Positions 7,960 to 17,990 of a stretch of DNA of 64,000 nt are shown piece after piece. The position numbers and the translations under genes were made by a program. Origin of the DNA: CAXPZW01 sp964221845. GTDB lineage: Bacteria; Bacteroidota; Bacteroidia; Flavobacteriales_D; Sanyastnellaceae. Below the pieces are notes generated by a model. That model had not been told where the DNA came from. It saw only the letters and a program-made list of their open reading frames with translations, and made no database searches. Location: NCBI GenBank assembly GCA_964221845.1, contig CAXPZW010000012.1, positions 62,001 through 126,000 of the forward strand, in the 5' to 3' direction. Position 1 is the stretch's first letter; every line of letters starts with the position of its first letter.

Positions 7960-8787
7960 ATGAAAAAGCGAATCCTGGTTCCTACCGACTTCACCAAAGT
8001 GGGCGATACAGCCTTGAACCACGCGATTGTGGTGGGCAAAGCGCTCGACGCTGATGTGCACGCGCTGCACGTGATTGCCAACAAACGCGACATCTCCATT
8101 GCCAGGCTGAAGCTGGAAACGCTCCAGGCCCGCATCGAAAAGGAAGAAAACTTCCGCATCGAGCCTGTGGTGCGCATCGGAAGCATCTTTGAGGACATTG
8201 ACAAGGTGGCCACCGAGATCGACGCCAGCCTGATCATCATGGGTACCCACGGCCTCAAAGGCATGCAGTTCATCACCGGCAGCCGCGCGCTCAAGGTGGT
8301 GACCGACAGCTCCATTCCATTCATCATCGTGCAAGAGCGCGAGATCCGCGAGAACGGCTACGATCGCATTGTGGTGCCCCTCGACCTGCACAAGGAGACC
8401 AAGCAAAAGCTCAGCTTGGTGGCCGACATGGCGCTTTACTTTGATTCAGAAGTGTTCTTGGTATCTCCGGGAGAAACCGACGAGTTCCTCAAGAACCAAC
8501 TCGACCGCAACCTCAACTACGCCCAGGATTACTTCAAAGAGCGCGACATCCAGTGCACCGTAGAAATCACCGCGGGTACCGGCGGCGGTTTTGTGAAGAG
8601 TATGCTGCACTACGCCACCAGCATCAACGCGGATTTGATCTCCATCATGAACTTCCCCGAGTCCAGCTTGGCGAGCATCTTGGGCGGTGGTTACACCCAA
8701 CAGGTGATCACCAACGACTCACAGATTCCGACGCTGTGCATCAACCCGAAGGAGACCTTCGTGATGAACCGCTCGGTGTTCGAGTAA
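7960..8787 (+). CDS. Tandem-domain universal stress protein (UspA family)
   Basis: The 275-residue protein is made of two Usp domains. The first (about residues 1-130) opens with KKRILVPTDFTKVGDTALNHA and ends with the nucleotide-loop pattern MGTHGLKGMQFITGSRA. The second (about 135-275) starts at YDRIVVPLDLH and lacks a clean glycine loop, so it is probably non-binding. Such proteins bind ATP or AMP and act in stress survival; a specific partner is not evident. I chose the ATG at 7960 over a TTG 24 bases upstream, which would fall inside the promoter box. Confidence 0.9.
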   Translation: MKKRILVPTDFTKVGDTALNHAIVVGKALDADVHALHVIANKRDISIARLKLETLQARIEKEENFRIEPVVRIGSIFEDIDKVATEIDASLIIMGTHGLKGMQFITGSRALKVVTDSSIPFIIVQEREIRENGYDRIVVPLDLHKETKQKLSLVADMALYFDSEVFLVSPGETDEFLKNQLDRNLNYAQDYFKERDIQCTVEITAGTGGGFVKSMLHYATSINADLISIMNFPESSLASILGGGYTQQVITNDSQIPTLCINPKETFVMNRSVFE

Positions 8788-8804
8788 TTCCGGAAAACGT
8801 CTGA

Positions 8805-10586
8805 TTAAATACGCATGCCCAGGACCAGGATGTCGTCCACCTGTTCCTCGGTTCCCTTCCATTGTACCCAGCTTTTGTGAAGCTCGGTGCGCTGCTCGTG
8901 CATGGGCAATTCTGCGATGCTGAGCAGGAGCTGGCGGAAGCGCTTCTTCAAGAATTTCTTGCCTCTAGGCCCGCCGAATTGATCCGCGTAGCCGTCTGAG
9001 AACAGGTAGACTTGATCGCCTTCCTGCAGTTGCACGGTGTGGTTGGTGTATTCCTTTTGGCCGTACTTGAAAGAGCCGATGGCAAACTTGTCGCCGCGGA
9101 TTTCACGGAGCTCTCCGTCACGAATGAGGAAAAGCGGGTTGTGCGCGCCTGCGAAGTCCAACTCCAGGGTGTTCTCGTCCAAGCAACACAGGGCCAAGTC
9201 CATGCCGTCGCGCAGTTCGCTGGCGCCTTCTTGGCCACGGAGTACTTCGTCACTCACGCGGTTGAGGTTGTTGAGGATTTGCGAGGGACGCGTGAACACC
9301 TTGGTCACCTGGTTGAGCATGTTGTATCCCACCAGTGACATGAATGCGCCAGGCACGCCGTGTCCGGTACAGTCAATGGCTGCAAAGAGCTTTTTGCTGC
9401 CGGCTTGTTTGAACCAGTAGAAATCGCCCGATACAATGTCTTTGGGGCGGTAGAACACAAACGAGTTGGGGAACATGCCTGAAATCTGCTCGTCGGTGGG
9501 CAGGATGGATTGCTGGATGCGCTTGGCGTAGTTGATGGAGTCTTTGAGGTCTTTGTAAAGCTCGGTGACTTTCTCTTTTTGCTTTTCGATCTCTTCTTTT
9601 TGTAGTACTACCTCGTTGGTGCGCTCCACCACTTTGAGCTCGAGGATGCGCTCATTCTTGGCCAGTTCATCACGCATTTTGATCAGTGCGTAGCCAAGCT
9701 CGTCTTCGTCGCTGAGCGGGGTGTAGGGCGCTTCAAATTGCCCACGTCCAACAGAGCTGGAGAACTCCTTGGTCTTACGCAGGCCGTCCACCAAGCGGTT
9801 GACCGCAAAGGCCATGTCGCCGATTTCGTCGTTGGACACCCGGATGGGGGAGGACGGGTAAATCCCTTTGCCCAAGTAGAGCAGGGTTTTCTTGAGTTGA
9901 TTCACCGGCAGGGTAATGGAGCGAATCACCACAATGGCAATGAATACGCCGGACCCAAACAGGATCAAAATCAGCCAAAACAGCAAGTTGGACAGGTCAT
10001 AAAACGAGGTGCCCATGTGGGTGCGCGCGTAGGACTCTTGCTGGTCAAAATGGGTGAGCAGGTAGTCCACATGGCCACTGAACTCCAGGTGATTGGTGGG
10101 GATGCCCTCGCCTTCCACCAGCTTGAACTTGGCCTGCATTTCCACCACCGGCGAGTTGTAGCTCTCCAAATCGGGCAGCAGGTACATGATGTCTTGGTAG
10201 CCAGCTTTGAGTTGGTTGACGTTGGCACACAAAGCCACGTAGTGATGGTTCAGTGTGTCGGGCCATTGGGCCGCCAGGGAATCGATGCGGGAGATTTGTT
10301 GGGGGATGGTACGGGCCATCAGGGTGCGCAGTTCGGTCTTTTGACGGTCGTCTGCGCGGCTTTGTACGTCTACCCAGTGCTTGATCAGGGCCACGCTGCG
10401 GTCAATGGTGCGGCGCAGCGCGTTGAGTTCTTGCTTGGAGGGCGCGTAGACCTCCGAGATCTGATGGATGGTATCCCTACTTCCCGAAAGGGTGCGGTCG
10501 GTCAAGAAAAACACGAAGCCCACCGCGGCGATGTACGCCCCAAAACCCAGTGCAATCTTGCGCGATATGTTGAACCGCCAGTGCAT
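8805..10586 (-). CDS. Membrane-bound HAMP/SpoIIE-type PP2C protein phosphatase
   Basis: The 593-residue protein has a membrane segment at about residues 10-28, an extracytoplasmic helical sensor region (about 30-195), a second membrane segment near 198-220, a HAMP linker (about 222-275), a charged coiled coil (EEIEKQKEKVTELYKDL), and a C-terminal SpoIIE/PP2C domain starting around YRPKDIVSGDFYWF with the metal-binding IDCTGHGVPGAFMS and LFSDGYADQFGG motifs. Such enzymes dephosphorylate anti-sigma antagonists or similar proteins. Its ATG directly touches the stop codon of the upstream TPR gene (TAAATG), so the two are coupled. No anti-sigma or antagonist gene lies nearby. Confidence 0.9.
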   Translation of the reverse strand: MHWRFNISRKIALGFGAYIAAVGFVFFLTDRTLSGSRDTIHQISEVYAPSKQELNALRRTIDRSVALIKHWVDVQSRADDRQKTELRTLMARTIPQQISRIDSLAAQWPDTLNHHYVALCANVNQLKAGYQDIMYLLPDLESYNSPVVEMQAKFKLVEGEGIPTNHLEFSGHVDYLLTHFDQQESYARTHMGTSFYDLSNLLFWLILILFGSGVFIAIVVIRSITLPVNQLKKTLLYLGKGIYPSSPIRVSNDEIGDMAFAVNRLVDGLRKTKEFSSSVGRGQFEAPYTPLSDEDELGYALIKMRDELAKNERILELKVVERTNEVVLQKEEIEKQKEKVTELYKDLKDSINYAKRIQQSILPTDEQISGMFPNSFVFYRPKDIVSGDFYWFKQAGSKKLFAAIDCTGHGVPGAFMSLVGYNMLNQVTKVFTRPSQILNNLNRVSDEVLRGQEGASELRDGMDLALCCLDENTLELDFAGAHNPLFLIRDGELREIRGDKFAIGSFKYGQKEYTNHTVQLQEGDQVYLFSDGYADQFGGPRGKKFLKKRFRQLLLSIAELPMHEQRTELHKSWVQWKGTEEQVDDILVLGMRI

Positions 10587-11477
10587 TTATTCCTCTCCCA
10601 GGATGTCGCGCAATTGCGTTCGAAACTGGTCGGACATTGCGCGATTGGACAGTGCCCGGTGAATGGCCATCATGCCTTTGAGGGTTTCCACACGTTCCGG
10701 ATCCTGCGCGTGCGCCTTTTCCATGTAGGGCAGGGCGAGCTGGAAAAGCACTACACATTCGTCTTGGATGCGCAGCAGTTCAAAAATGTCGGTGTTGTGG
10801 TCGATTTGTTTGATGCGCTTGACCCCGAGGTTGTAGTAGTTGATGGCCAGGTTGTAGTTGGCCTTGTAATCGTCCGCATCGTAGTCCAGTGCGCGCTTGT
10901 AGTAACGCGAGGAGTAGTCCAGCAATGAGCGGTCTTCACCGCCACCTTCCAGGTAAATGCGGTTGTATCCGCGTCCCATGTGCTTGTAGAAATCCGCAGC
11001 ATTGGCGCCAAAATCGTAGTCTGGCTCCACGTGAACCATCAAGCTTTGAAAGCGTTCCCATTCGCCTTCAGGGAGTTCAGCGTTGGCGCCCATGAAGGTT
11101 TTGGTGAGCTGGAGCGCATCGTTGTAGTGGGAGATGGCCAAAAAGCGCAAGGCGTTGCGGTTGTTTTCGGCGTATTCGCCTGCAGGATCCAGGTCCATCG
11201 AATGCAGGATGGCTTCCTCGGCCTGGGTGCGGTGAGGGCTGCGCATGCTGCTGTTGTCGCGCTTGACGTAGAATTCTTTGTGTACAAAGCCGAGCACATA
11301 CCACGCAAAGGGATGCGTGTCTTCGCCGCTGGCTATGGCCACTTCCATGGTCTTGAGTGCGGCGTCGAGCTGGCCGGCGTTGCATTCCTGGGCGGCCCGT
11401 TGGGTCAACGGGAGGCCCACCTGCGCCGAAAGCGCCGTGGAAGCAACGAGGGTGAGGAGGAGCAACAGGGTGCGCAT
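10587..11477 (-). CDS. Secreted TPR-like repeat protein
   Basis: The 296-residue product begins with a signal peptide (MRTLLLLLTLVASTALSAQ) and is then almost entirely helical, with repeated N/A/Y-rich helices such as DDYKANYNLAINYYNLG that resemble tetratricopeptide repeats. It probably acts as a periplasmic or exported scaffold. The ATG at 11477 is preferred to a start seven codons upstream because it gives a clean signal peptide. It sits 2 bases after the YfiR gene and directly abuts the phosphatase gene, so all three likely form one operon. No enzymatic motif is seen. Confidence 0.75.
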   Translation of the reverse strand: MRTLLLLLTLVASTALSAQVGLPLTQRAAQECNAGQLDAALKTMEVAIASGEDTHPFAWYVLGFVHKEFYVKRDNSSMRSPHRTQAEEAILHSMDLDPAGEYAENNRNALRFLAISHYNDALQLTKTFMGANAELPEGEWERFQSLMVHVEPDYDFGANAADFYKHMGRGYNRIYLEGGGEDRSLLDYSSRYYKRALDYDADDYKANYNLAINYYNLGVKRIKQIDHNTDIFELLRIQDECVVLFQLALPYMEKAHAQDPERVETLKGMMAIHRALSNRAMSDQFRTQLRDILGEE

Positions 11478-11479
11478 GG

Positions 11480-12016
11480 TTACGGTTGGATGGCCCAATG
11501 AACAATGTTGCTGCCCAGGGTAATCCCTTTGGCAGCAGCCTGCTCAGTGTTCAGTTCAAATTTGATTTTGGCATCCTCCACCACGAAGTTCACCATGGCG
11601 CCCTTGCGGAGCGCACCGGGAGATTCGCACACCACCATCACCGGCTCGTCGGTCACCAGTGCAGCAATGTCGGCCAGGTCGGCCAGGGCCTCGTCGGCCA
11701 CGTAAAGGATGTGGGGTTGGTCGATGTCCTCGGTGCTGCCGCACAGGACCACTTCCAGGGTTTGACCGCCTACGGGTTTGCCGACGTATTTGGTGGCAAG
11801 CTCGGTGTATACCGGGTCGTTACCCAGGATGGCGATTTGAAAATGCTTGTCCTTGGAGCCGGGAGGCCAATCGCATTGCGTACCAAAGTTGTAGAGGTAT
11901 GAGGCCTTGATGATGGCTCGGGTATTGGCATCATCAACCTTGTTGCCGGGTTCGGGGTGGAATCCGGAGAACAACAGTGCCGCCGGCAGCAGCAGGTATG
12001 CCAGTAAGTGTTGCAT
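11480..12016 (-). CDS. YfiR family (DUF4154) periplasmic protein
   Basis: The 178-residue protein has an N-terminal signal (MQHLLAYLLLPAALLFSGF) and then the family opening AIIKASYLYNFGTQCDWPP, the FQIAILGNDPVY strand, and the ending AAAKGITLGSNIV. In Pseudomonas YfiR controls a membrane diguanylate cyclase; in Bacteroidota relatives lie with sensor kinases or phosphatases, as here. I infer that it is the sensing input to the adjacent HAMP/SpoIIE phosphatase. Start chosen at ATG 12016 rather than TTG 12028. Confidence 0.8.
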   Translation of the reverse strand: MQHLLAYLLLPAALLFSGFHPEPGNKVDDANTRAIIKASYLYNFGTQCDWPPGSKDKHFQIAILGNDPVYTELATKYVGKPVGGQTLEVVLCGSTEDIDQPHILYVADEALADLADIAALVTDEPVMVVCESPGALRKGAMVNFVVEDAKIKFELNTEQAAAKGITLGSNIVHWAIQP

Positions 12017-12044
12017 GAAGGTTTTCAATCCACCGCGATCTTAT

Positions 12045-12052
12045 CAAAGATA
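12045..12052 (-). promoter_or_regulatory. Putative -7 box for the YfiR-TPR-phosphatase operon
   Basis: The minus strand reads TATCTTTG (TAnnTTTG consensus) about 28 bases before the ATG at 12016. Confidence 0.5.
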
Positions 12053-12135
12053 GTTCCACGGATGCCTGTGGGCGCTTGCAGCAGGGGTTGCTTTTCACGC
12101 GCACGTGTGCATAAACGGATGAAAACCGTGTAGAG

Positions 12136-12651
12136 TTACGCTGACGGATCGGAATGTGCCTCGCCGGTGAGCGATTGCAGGTCGCGGTCGAAGAGGTAGA
12201 GGCCGCCTTTGTCGTCGCCGATCATGTTCAACTTGTCCATGATGGTGCGCGCAAGTGCCTCTTCTTCAATCTGTTCCGACACGTACCACTGCATGAAATT
12301 GTGGGTGGTGTAGTCTTTTTCGGTCAGACACACGTCCACCACGTTGTTGATCTCTTGGGTCACGTGGATTTCGTGCTTGAGCAGGCTCTCGAAGATTTCG
12401 CGCAGGCCCGAAAAGTCCACGCTGGGCTTTTCCAATGCAGGAACCACTGCCGTGCCGCCGCGTTCGTTCACAAATTTCACCAGCTTGAGCATGTGCATGC
12501 GCTCCTCATCGGAGTGGGTGTAGAGGAATTCGGCGGTACCGCCCAAGCCTTGGGTTTCAGCCCAGCTGGCCATGGCTAGGTAGACTTGAGACGACTGGGC
12601 TTCGATCTTGATTTGTTCGTTGAGGGCTTTTTCGACGTTGGCGTTGAGCAT
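12136..12651 (-). CDS. Ferritin
   Basis: Iron-storage cage protein of 171 residues with a four-helix bundle. The ferroxidase ligands are visible in helix A (NEQIKIEAQSSQVYLAMASW), helix B (THSDEERMHMLKLVKF) and in LLKHEIHVTQEIN and QWYVSEQIEEEALA farther on. This is the bacterial non-haem ferritin (FtnA) pattern. The ATG at 12651 is preferred; the upstream extension has no family match. It is divergent from panD across a 144-bp gap in which I see no clear iron-regulator box. Confidence 0.94.
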   Translation of the reverse strand: MLNANVEKALNEQIKIEAQSSQVYLAMASWAETQGLGGTAEFLYTHSDEERMHMLKLVKFVNERGGTAVVPALEKPSVDFSGLREIFESLLKHEIHVTQEINNVVDVCLTEKDYTTHNFMQWYVSEQIEEEALARTIMDKLNMIGDDKGGLYLFDRDLQSLTGEAHSDPSA

Positions 12652-12782
12652 GGTAGGGCGATTTTCGTTCTTCAAGATTAACAATAATCGGGCGATCAGG
12701 TTCCGTGTTTCCCGCATTTGCCTAAGAATTTAGACTGATTCTACCGATGACCGACGTGGGAAGCGCAGACGGCACAAAGGTG

Positions 12783-12790
12783 TACTTTTG
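12783..12790 (+). promoter_or_regulatory. Putative -7 box abutting panD
   Basis: TACTTTTG matches TAnnTTTG and ends only 5 bases before the panD ATG, so the transcript would start at or within a few bases of the start codon. Confidence 0.5.
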
Positions 12791-12795
12791 CAGCC

Positions 12796-13152
12796 ATGCT
12801 CATCGAAGTTCTGAAAAGCAAGCTGCATCGCGTGACCGTCACCGAGGCAGACCTCAATTACATTGGAAGCATCACCATCGATCGCAACTTGGCCGACGCG
12901 GCCGAAATGATCGAAGGCCAGCGCGTACAAATTGTGAACCTGGCCAACGGCGAACGCTTCGAAACCTACGTCATCTATGGCGAGCGCGGATCTGGCATGA
13001 TCTGCCTCAACGGCCCAGCGGCTCGCCGCGCGGCCGTGGGTGACGTGGTCATCATCATCGCATACGCCTTGATGACGCCCGAAGAGGCCAAGGTGTATAA
13101 CCCCGTCGTGGTTTTCCCTGACACCGCTACCAACCGACTGCTGGACACGTGA
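12796..13152 (+). CDS. panD: Aspartate 1-decarboxylase proenzyme
   Basis: Makes beta-alanine for pantothenate and coenzyme A. The 118-residue proenzyme contains the self-cleavage site Gly24-Ser25 in YIGSITID, which produces the pyruvoyl cofactor, and the NLANGERFETYVI and GDVVIIIAYA segments typical of the family. It is first in a tightly packed run: its stop overlaps the GTG of the next gene by four bases. Confidence 0.97.
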   Translation: MLIEVLKSKLHRVTVTEADLNYIGSITIDRNLADAAEMIEGQRVQIVNLANGERFETYVIYGERGSGMICLNGPAARRAAVGDVVIIIAYALMTPEEAKVYNPVVVFPDTATNRLLDT

Positions 13153-14180
13153 AAGCGATCTGGAAGTGGTTGAAAATTCCGGTCTTCTTGGCCGTAGGTG
13201 TGGGCCTGCTCGTGCTCGCGCTCAAAGACGTGGACACCGCCGAAATCTGGAAGCGCATCCAAGGCGCCAACTTTGGGTGGGTAGCCGTTTCGTTTGTGCT
13301 TGGCTACTTGGCTATTGTTAGCCGCGGCTTGCGTTGGAATTGCTTGCTCGAACCCATCGGGCACCGCGCGCATCGCGGGCGCAGCGTACATGCTGTTGCG
13401 TTCGGGTATTTCGCCAACCTGGGCATCCCTCGAAGTGGGGAATTGGCCCGATGCACCATCCTCAATCAATCCGACGACGTTCCGGTGGACAAGCTGTTTG
13501 GCACCGTGATTTTGGAGCGGGTGATTGACACCCTCATGCTGGGCTCACTGCTCGGACTGGCCTTTTTGCTCAACGTGGACGTGGTGGACACCTTCTTTCA
13601 GGAGTTGACCGGATCCGACGATCCGTCCGATGGAGGGGGGAGCAACCTGCTGTGGTACCTGCTCGCAGGAGCAGCGTTCGGCGGAGTCCTCTTGCTTGTG
13701 CTGTGGAAGCGCATTGTGCCCGAAGGCTTGCGCGCGAAAGTAGAAGGCTTCCTCAAAGGCATCCTCGACGGCGTCAAGTCCATCTCCAAACTCAAGCAGA
13801 GAACGGCTTTCTTGTTTCACACGCTGTTCATTTGGGCCTGTTATGTGGGCATGAGTTATGTGTGCGTGTTTGCGTTTGAAGAGACCTCTGGACTCAACTT
13901 GGGCGACGGGTTGTTCTTGATGGTGGCCGGAGGCTTGGGCATGCTGGCTCCCGCGCAAGGGGGCTTGGGTGCTTATCATGTTGCGGTCAAGTACGCCTTC
14001 ATTGCCTTGGGCAGTGCTGGGGTGTTGGCCGGAGCCATTCCCGACGATGAAGTGGCCGAATTTGGTGTCACCTTCGCCTGGTTGGTGTGGAGCAGCCAAA
14101 CCCTGATGATCTTGCTCGGCGGCTTTATCGGCTACCTTGTGTTGCTGATGCACATCCGCAAAAAACAAGCACAGGCATGA
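13149..14180 (+). CDS. Flippase-like integral membrane protein (LPG synthase TM / UPF0104 family)
   Basis: A 343-residue polytopic membrane protein with about seven to eight hydrophobic segments, opening with IPVFLAVGVGLLVLALKDVD and with the family features SRGLRWNCLLEPIG (about 57-70), FANLGIPRSGELARC (around 88-102) and ERVIDT (around 120). These belong to the YbhN/AglD-like family. It lacks the cytoplasmic aminoacyl-transferase domain of MprF, so only a lipid-flippase-type role can be suggested. GTG start at 13149, overlapping panD by GTGA; it overlaps hldE by ATGA. Confidence 0.85.
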   Translation: MKAIWKWLKIPVFLAVGVGLLVLALKDVDTAEIWKRIQGANFGWVAVSFVLGYLAIVSRGLRWNCLLEPIGHRAHRGRSVHAVAFGYFANLGIPRSGELARCTILNQSDDVPVDKLFGTVILERVIDTLMLGSLLGLAFLLNVDVVDTFFQELTGSDDPSDGGGSNLLWYLLAGAAFGGVLLLVLWKRIVPEGLRAKVEGFLKGILDGVKSISKLKQRTAFLFHTLFIWACYVGMSYVCVFAFEETSGLNLGDGLFLMVAGGLGMLAPAQGGLGAYHVAVKYAFIALGSAGVLAGAIPDDEVAEFGVTFAWLVWSSQTLMILLGGFIGYLVLLMHIRKKQAQA

Positions 14181-14656
14181 GTGATTGGAAAGCACAACTC
14201 GCCGCGTGGAAAGACGCCGGCCAGCAGGTGGTGTTCACCAACGGGGTGTTTGACATCCTGCACGTGGGCCACGTGGACTACCTCACCAAAGCCCGCGCCC
14301 TGGGCGACCGGTTGGTGCTGGGCCTCAACAGCGATGCCTCGGTGCGCCGTTTGAACAAAGGGCCAGAGCGCCCCATCAATCCTGAGGCTGCGCGCAAACA
14401 AGTACTCGAAGCGCTGCGTTGCGTCGATCTGGTGGTGGTGTTTGACACCGACACACCGTTGCCATTGATCCTTGAAGTCAAGCCCGATGTCCTGGTCAAA
14501 GGCGGGGATTACGATCCGGAAGAAACCGATGCATCCAAGAAGACCTATTTGGTGGGCTCGCAAGAGGTCCGCACGTGGGGCGGCCGGGCACAAATCATCG
14601 CTTTGGTGGACGGATTCTCGACCACTAACATCTTAGAAAAGCTCAAAAAGGGCTGA
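14177..14656 (+). CDS. rfaE2: D-glycero-beta-D-manno-heptose 1-phosphate adenylyltransferase (RfaE2 type)
   Basis: Cytidylyltransferase-fold enzyme that makes ADP-heptose for lipopolysaccharide. The 159-residue protein has the nucleotide-binding TNGVFDILHVGHVDYL with HVGH at residues 29-32, LGLNSDASVRRLNKGPERPI, and the KGGDYDPEE segment. It is the stand-alone C-terminal half of the HldE fusion of enterobacteria; no kinase half is in view. The start overlaps the upstream stop by ATGA. Its TGA is immediately followed by the opposing stop codon of accC. Confidence 0.92.
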   Translation: MSDWKAQLAAWKDAGQQVVFTNGVFDILHVGHVDYLTKARALGDRLVLGLNSDASVRRLNKGPERPINPEAARKQVLEALRCVDLVVVFDTDTPLPLILEVKPDVLVKGGDYDPEETDASKKTYLVGSQEVRTWGGRAQIIALVDGFSTTNILEKLKKG

Positions 14657-15991
<1,335 letters not shown>

Positions 15992-16015
15992 GGCGTGGAG
16001 CTTTTCAGCTGAGCC

Positions 16016-16549
16016 TTACGAAGGGTCTACCAGCATCAGGGGCTGGTCGTACTCTACGGGCGAGCTGTCGTCAACGAGAATCTTCACAATCTTGCCGGAT
16101 ACTTCCGACTCGATCTCGTTGAACAGTTTCATGGCTTCGATGATGCACACGGGGTCTCCCGCTTTCACAGTGTCACCCACTTCTACGAAAGAAGGTTTGT
16201 CGGGAGATGGAGAGCGGTAGAAGGTTCCAATCATAGGACTGCGAACCTCGATGTACTTGCTGTTGTCCTCAGCGGCTGCGGGGGCTTCAGCAGCAGGGGC
16301 TGCAGGAGCGGGGGCAGGAGCTGGGGCCGGGGCTGCTGCAGGGGCAGCGGCCATTGGAACTTGCATCTGCGGCATGGCCACAGGTACTTGCTGGATCACC
16401 TGTTGTGGCTCTTGGTTGGCCCCACGCCCGCGACGTGTTTTGGGCTCTGCCTTGATGGTGATCTTAAACTCTTTTTCTTCGATCTCGACCTCAGTCACGC
16501 CGGACTTCGACACGAATTTGATGAGGTCTTGAATTTCGGTCATATTCAT
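16016..16549 (-). CDS. accB: Acetyl-CoA carboxylase biotin carboxyl carrier protein
   Basis: Carries the carboxylated biotin between AccC and the carboxyltransferase. The 177-residue protein has an N-terminal helical part, an Ala/Pro-rich flexible hinge (about residues 57-93) and a C-terminal biotinyl domain with EAMKL, where Lys141 is biotinylated. The ATG at 16549 is used; a second ATG two codons later is equally possible, while the longer upstream frame adds 23 unrelated residues. Confidence 0.95.
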   Translation of the reverse strand: MNMTEIQDLIKFVSKSGVTEVEIEEKEFKITIKAEPKTRRGRGANQEPQQVIQQVPVAMPQMQVPMAAAPAAAPAPAPAPAPAAPAAEAPAAAEDNSKYIEVRSPMIGTFYRSPSPDKPSFVEVGDTVKAGDPVCIIEAMKLFNEIESEVSGKIVKILVDDSSPVEYDQPLMLVDPS

Positions 16550-16618
16550 ACCACAGGGGGTTTGAGACAGGGGCCAAAGTAAAGGAAATTCACCCGAGCA
16601 TGGGCGCAAGAATGACAA

Positions 16619-17605
16619 TTAGTTGTCGTAGGCCCACTTCAACCAAATGGCACCCCAAGTGAATCCGCCACCAAAGGCTGCCAGGATGAGGTTGTCGCCC
16701 TTCTTGAGTTTCGATTCCCAGTCGTGCAGGCAGAGTGGAATGGTTCCGGAAGTGGTGTTGCCGTACTTCTGGATGTTGATCATCACCTTCTCCTCGCCCA
16801 CACCCATGCGGCGGGCGGTGGCGTCGATGATGCGCTTGTTGGCTTGGTGTGGGACCAAGTAAGACACATCGTCTCCGGAGAGGTTGTTCTTTTCCATGAT
16901 TTCGGCGGCCACGTCGGCCATGCCGGTTACCGCTGCTTTGAATACAGGCTGACCATCTTGGAAGATGAAGTGTTCGCCGTTAGCCACCGTTTCGGCTGAG
17001 GCGGGGGCCACTGATCCACCGGCCTGCATTTTCAGAAAGTTGCGTCCCTTGCCGTCGGTGTAATTGATGTGGTCCATGATGCCCACTTCTTCTTCGGTCG
17101 GCTCCAGCATTACAGCGCCGCAGCCGTCACCAAACAATACGCAAGTGGTGCGGTCGGTGTAGTCCACGATGGCGCTCATTTTGTCAGCGCCCACCACGAT
17201 GACCTTCTTATAACGACCGGTTTCCACGAACTGCGAACCGGTGGTCAAGGCATACAAAAAGCCGCTGCAGGCGGCTCCTAGATCAAAGCTCCAGGCATTG
17301 GTGATGCCCACTTTGTCTGAAATGATGTTGGCCGTGGCCGGGAACACGTGGTCCGGGGTCACCGTGGCGCAGATCACCAAATCCACCTCTTCGGGGGCGG
17401 TGCCTGTTTTGGCCAGCAGCCCCTTGACGGCTTCCACAGCCATGTCTGAGGTGCCCAGGCCTTCGCCTTTTTGAATGTGTCGCTCGACGATGCCCGTGCG
17501 TGAACGGATCCATTCGTCGTTGGTGTCGACCATCTTTTCGAGGTCTGCGTTGGTCAGCAAGTCGTCAGGAACATAGCCCTGAATGCCGGTGATGGCTGCT
17601 CTCAT
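16619..17605 (-). CDS. fabH: 3-oxoacyl-ACP synthase III (beta-ketoacyl-ACP synthase III)
   Basis: Starts fatty-acid chains by condensing acyl-CoA with malonyl-ACP. The 328-residue thiolase-fold enzyme has the active-site Cys113 in DLGAACSGFLYAL, the His of VPHQANKR (about residue 252) and the Asn of KYGNTTSGT (about 282), plus the C-terminal FGGGFTWGA loop. It lies in the order DUF177-rpmF-fabH-accB-accC, although plsX, often present between rpmF and fabH in other bacteria, is missing. A near-consensus TATCTTAG box lies about 30 bases upstream. Confidence 0.97.
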   Translation of the reverse strand: MRAAITGIQGYVPDDLLTNADLEKMVDTNDEWIRSRTGIVERHIQKGEGLGTSDMAVEAVKGLLAKTGTAPEEVDLVICATVTPDHVFPATANIISDKVGITNAWSFDLGAACSGFLYALTTGSQFVETGRYKKVIVVGADKMSAIVDYTDRTTCVLFGDGCGAVMLEPTEEEVGIMDHINYTDGKGRNFLKMQAGGSVAPASAETVANGEHFIFQDGQPVFKAAVTGMADVAAEIMEKNNLSGDDVSYLVPHQANKRIIDATARRMGVGEEKVMINIQKYGNTTSGTIPLCLHDWESKLKKGDNLILAAFGGGFTWGAIWLKWAYDN

Positions 17606-17714
17606 ACCGGGGTATGGTTTGATTTATGAAAGCGGCTAAGATAGCACGTTCATTGCTATTGGTGTCGATTAAACACCTTCGGAATTTCACAACCGGATAG
17701 GGATAAACAAGAAA

Positions 17715-17739
17715 CCCCACCTCCCGTGAGGGAGTGGGG
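17715..17739 (-). terminator. Intrinsic terminator after rpmF
   Basis: On the minus strand CCCCACTCCC-TCAC-GGGAGGTGGGG forms a 10-bp stem with one bulge, followed by TTTCTTGTTT. It lies 27 bases after the rpmF stop and 110 bases before fabH, so it probably partly separates the two halves of the cluster. Confidence 0.75.
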
Positions 17740-17765
17740 TCCAAGTGGAGATGTACGGAGCCAAG

Positions 17766-17960
17766 TTAGGCTTCGTACGATTCTTTTTCCATCACCACTT
17801 TACCGCGGTAGTAAAGCTTGCCTTCAAACCAGTGCGCACGGTGGAACATGTGCGGCTGACCGGTGGTTGGGCAGACAGATACGTTAGGCGCTTCGGCCTT
17901 GTAGTGGGTACGGCGCTTGCGCGTACGTGTTTTCGACTGTTTGCGTTTTGGATGTGCCAT
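17766..17960 (-). CDS. rpmF: 50S ribosomal protein L32
   Basis: A 64-residue basic protein with the diagnostic start MAHPKRKQSKTRTRKRRTHY and the VCPTTGQPHMFHRAH centre. Only one cysteine of the zinc ribbon found in other L32 proteins is present (Cys30), as in other zinc-free L32 proteins. It sits 30 bases after the DUF177 gene, its normal partner. Confidence 0.96.
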   Translation of the reverse strand: MAHPKRKQSKTRTRKRRTHYKAEAPNVSVCPTTGQPHMFHRAHWFEGKLYYRGKVVMEKESYEA

Positions 17961-17990
17961 TACGCGGTATTTTAAGGTCGGTTCGTATTC

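Noticed and set aside
7516..8054. Possible small genes in the 7541-7930 gap
   Set aside because: Frames on both strands overlap each other, have repeats and a terminator inside, and no recognisable product or promoter-start pairing.
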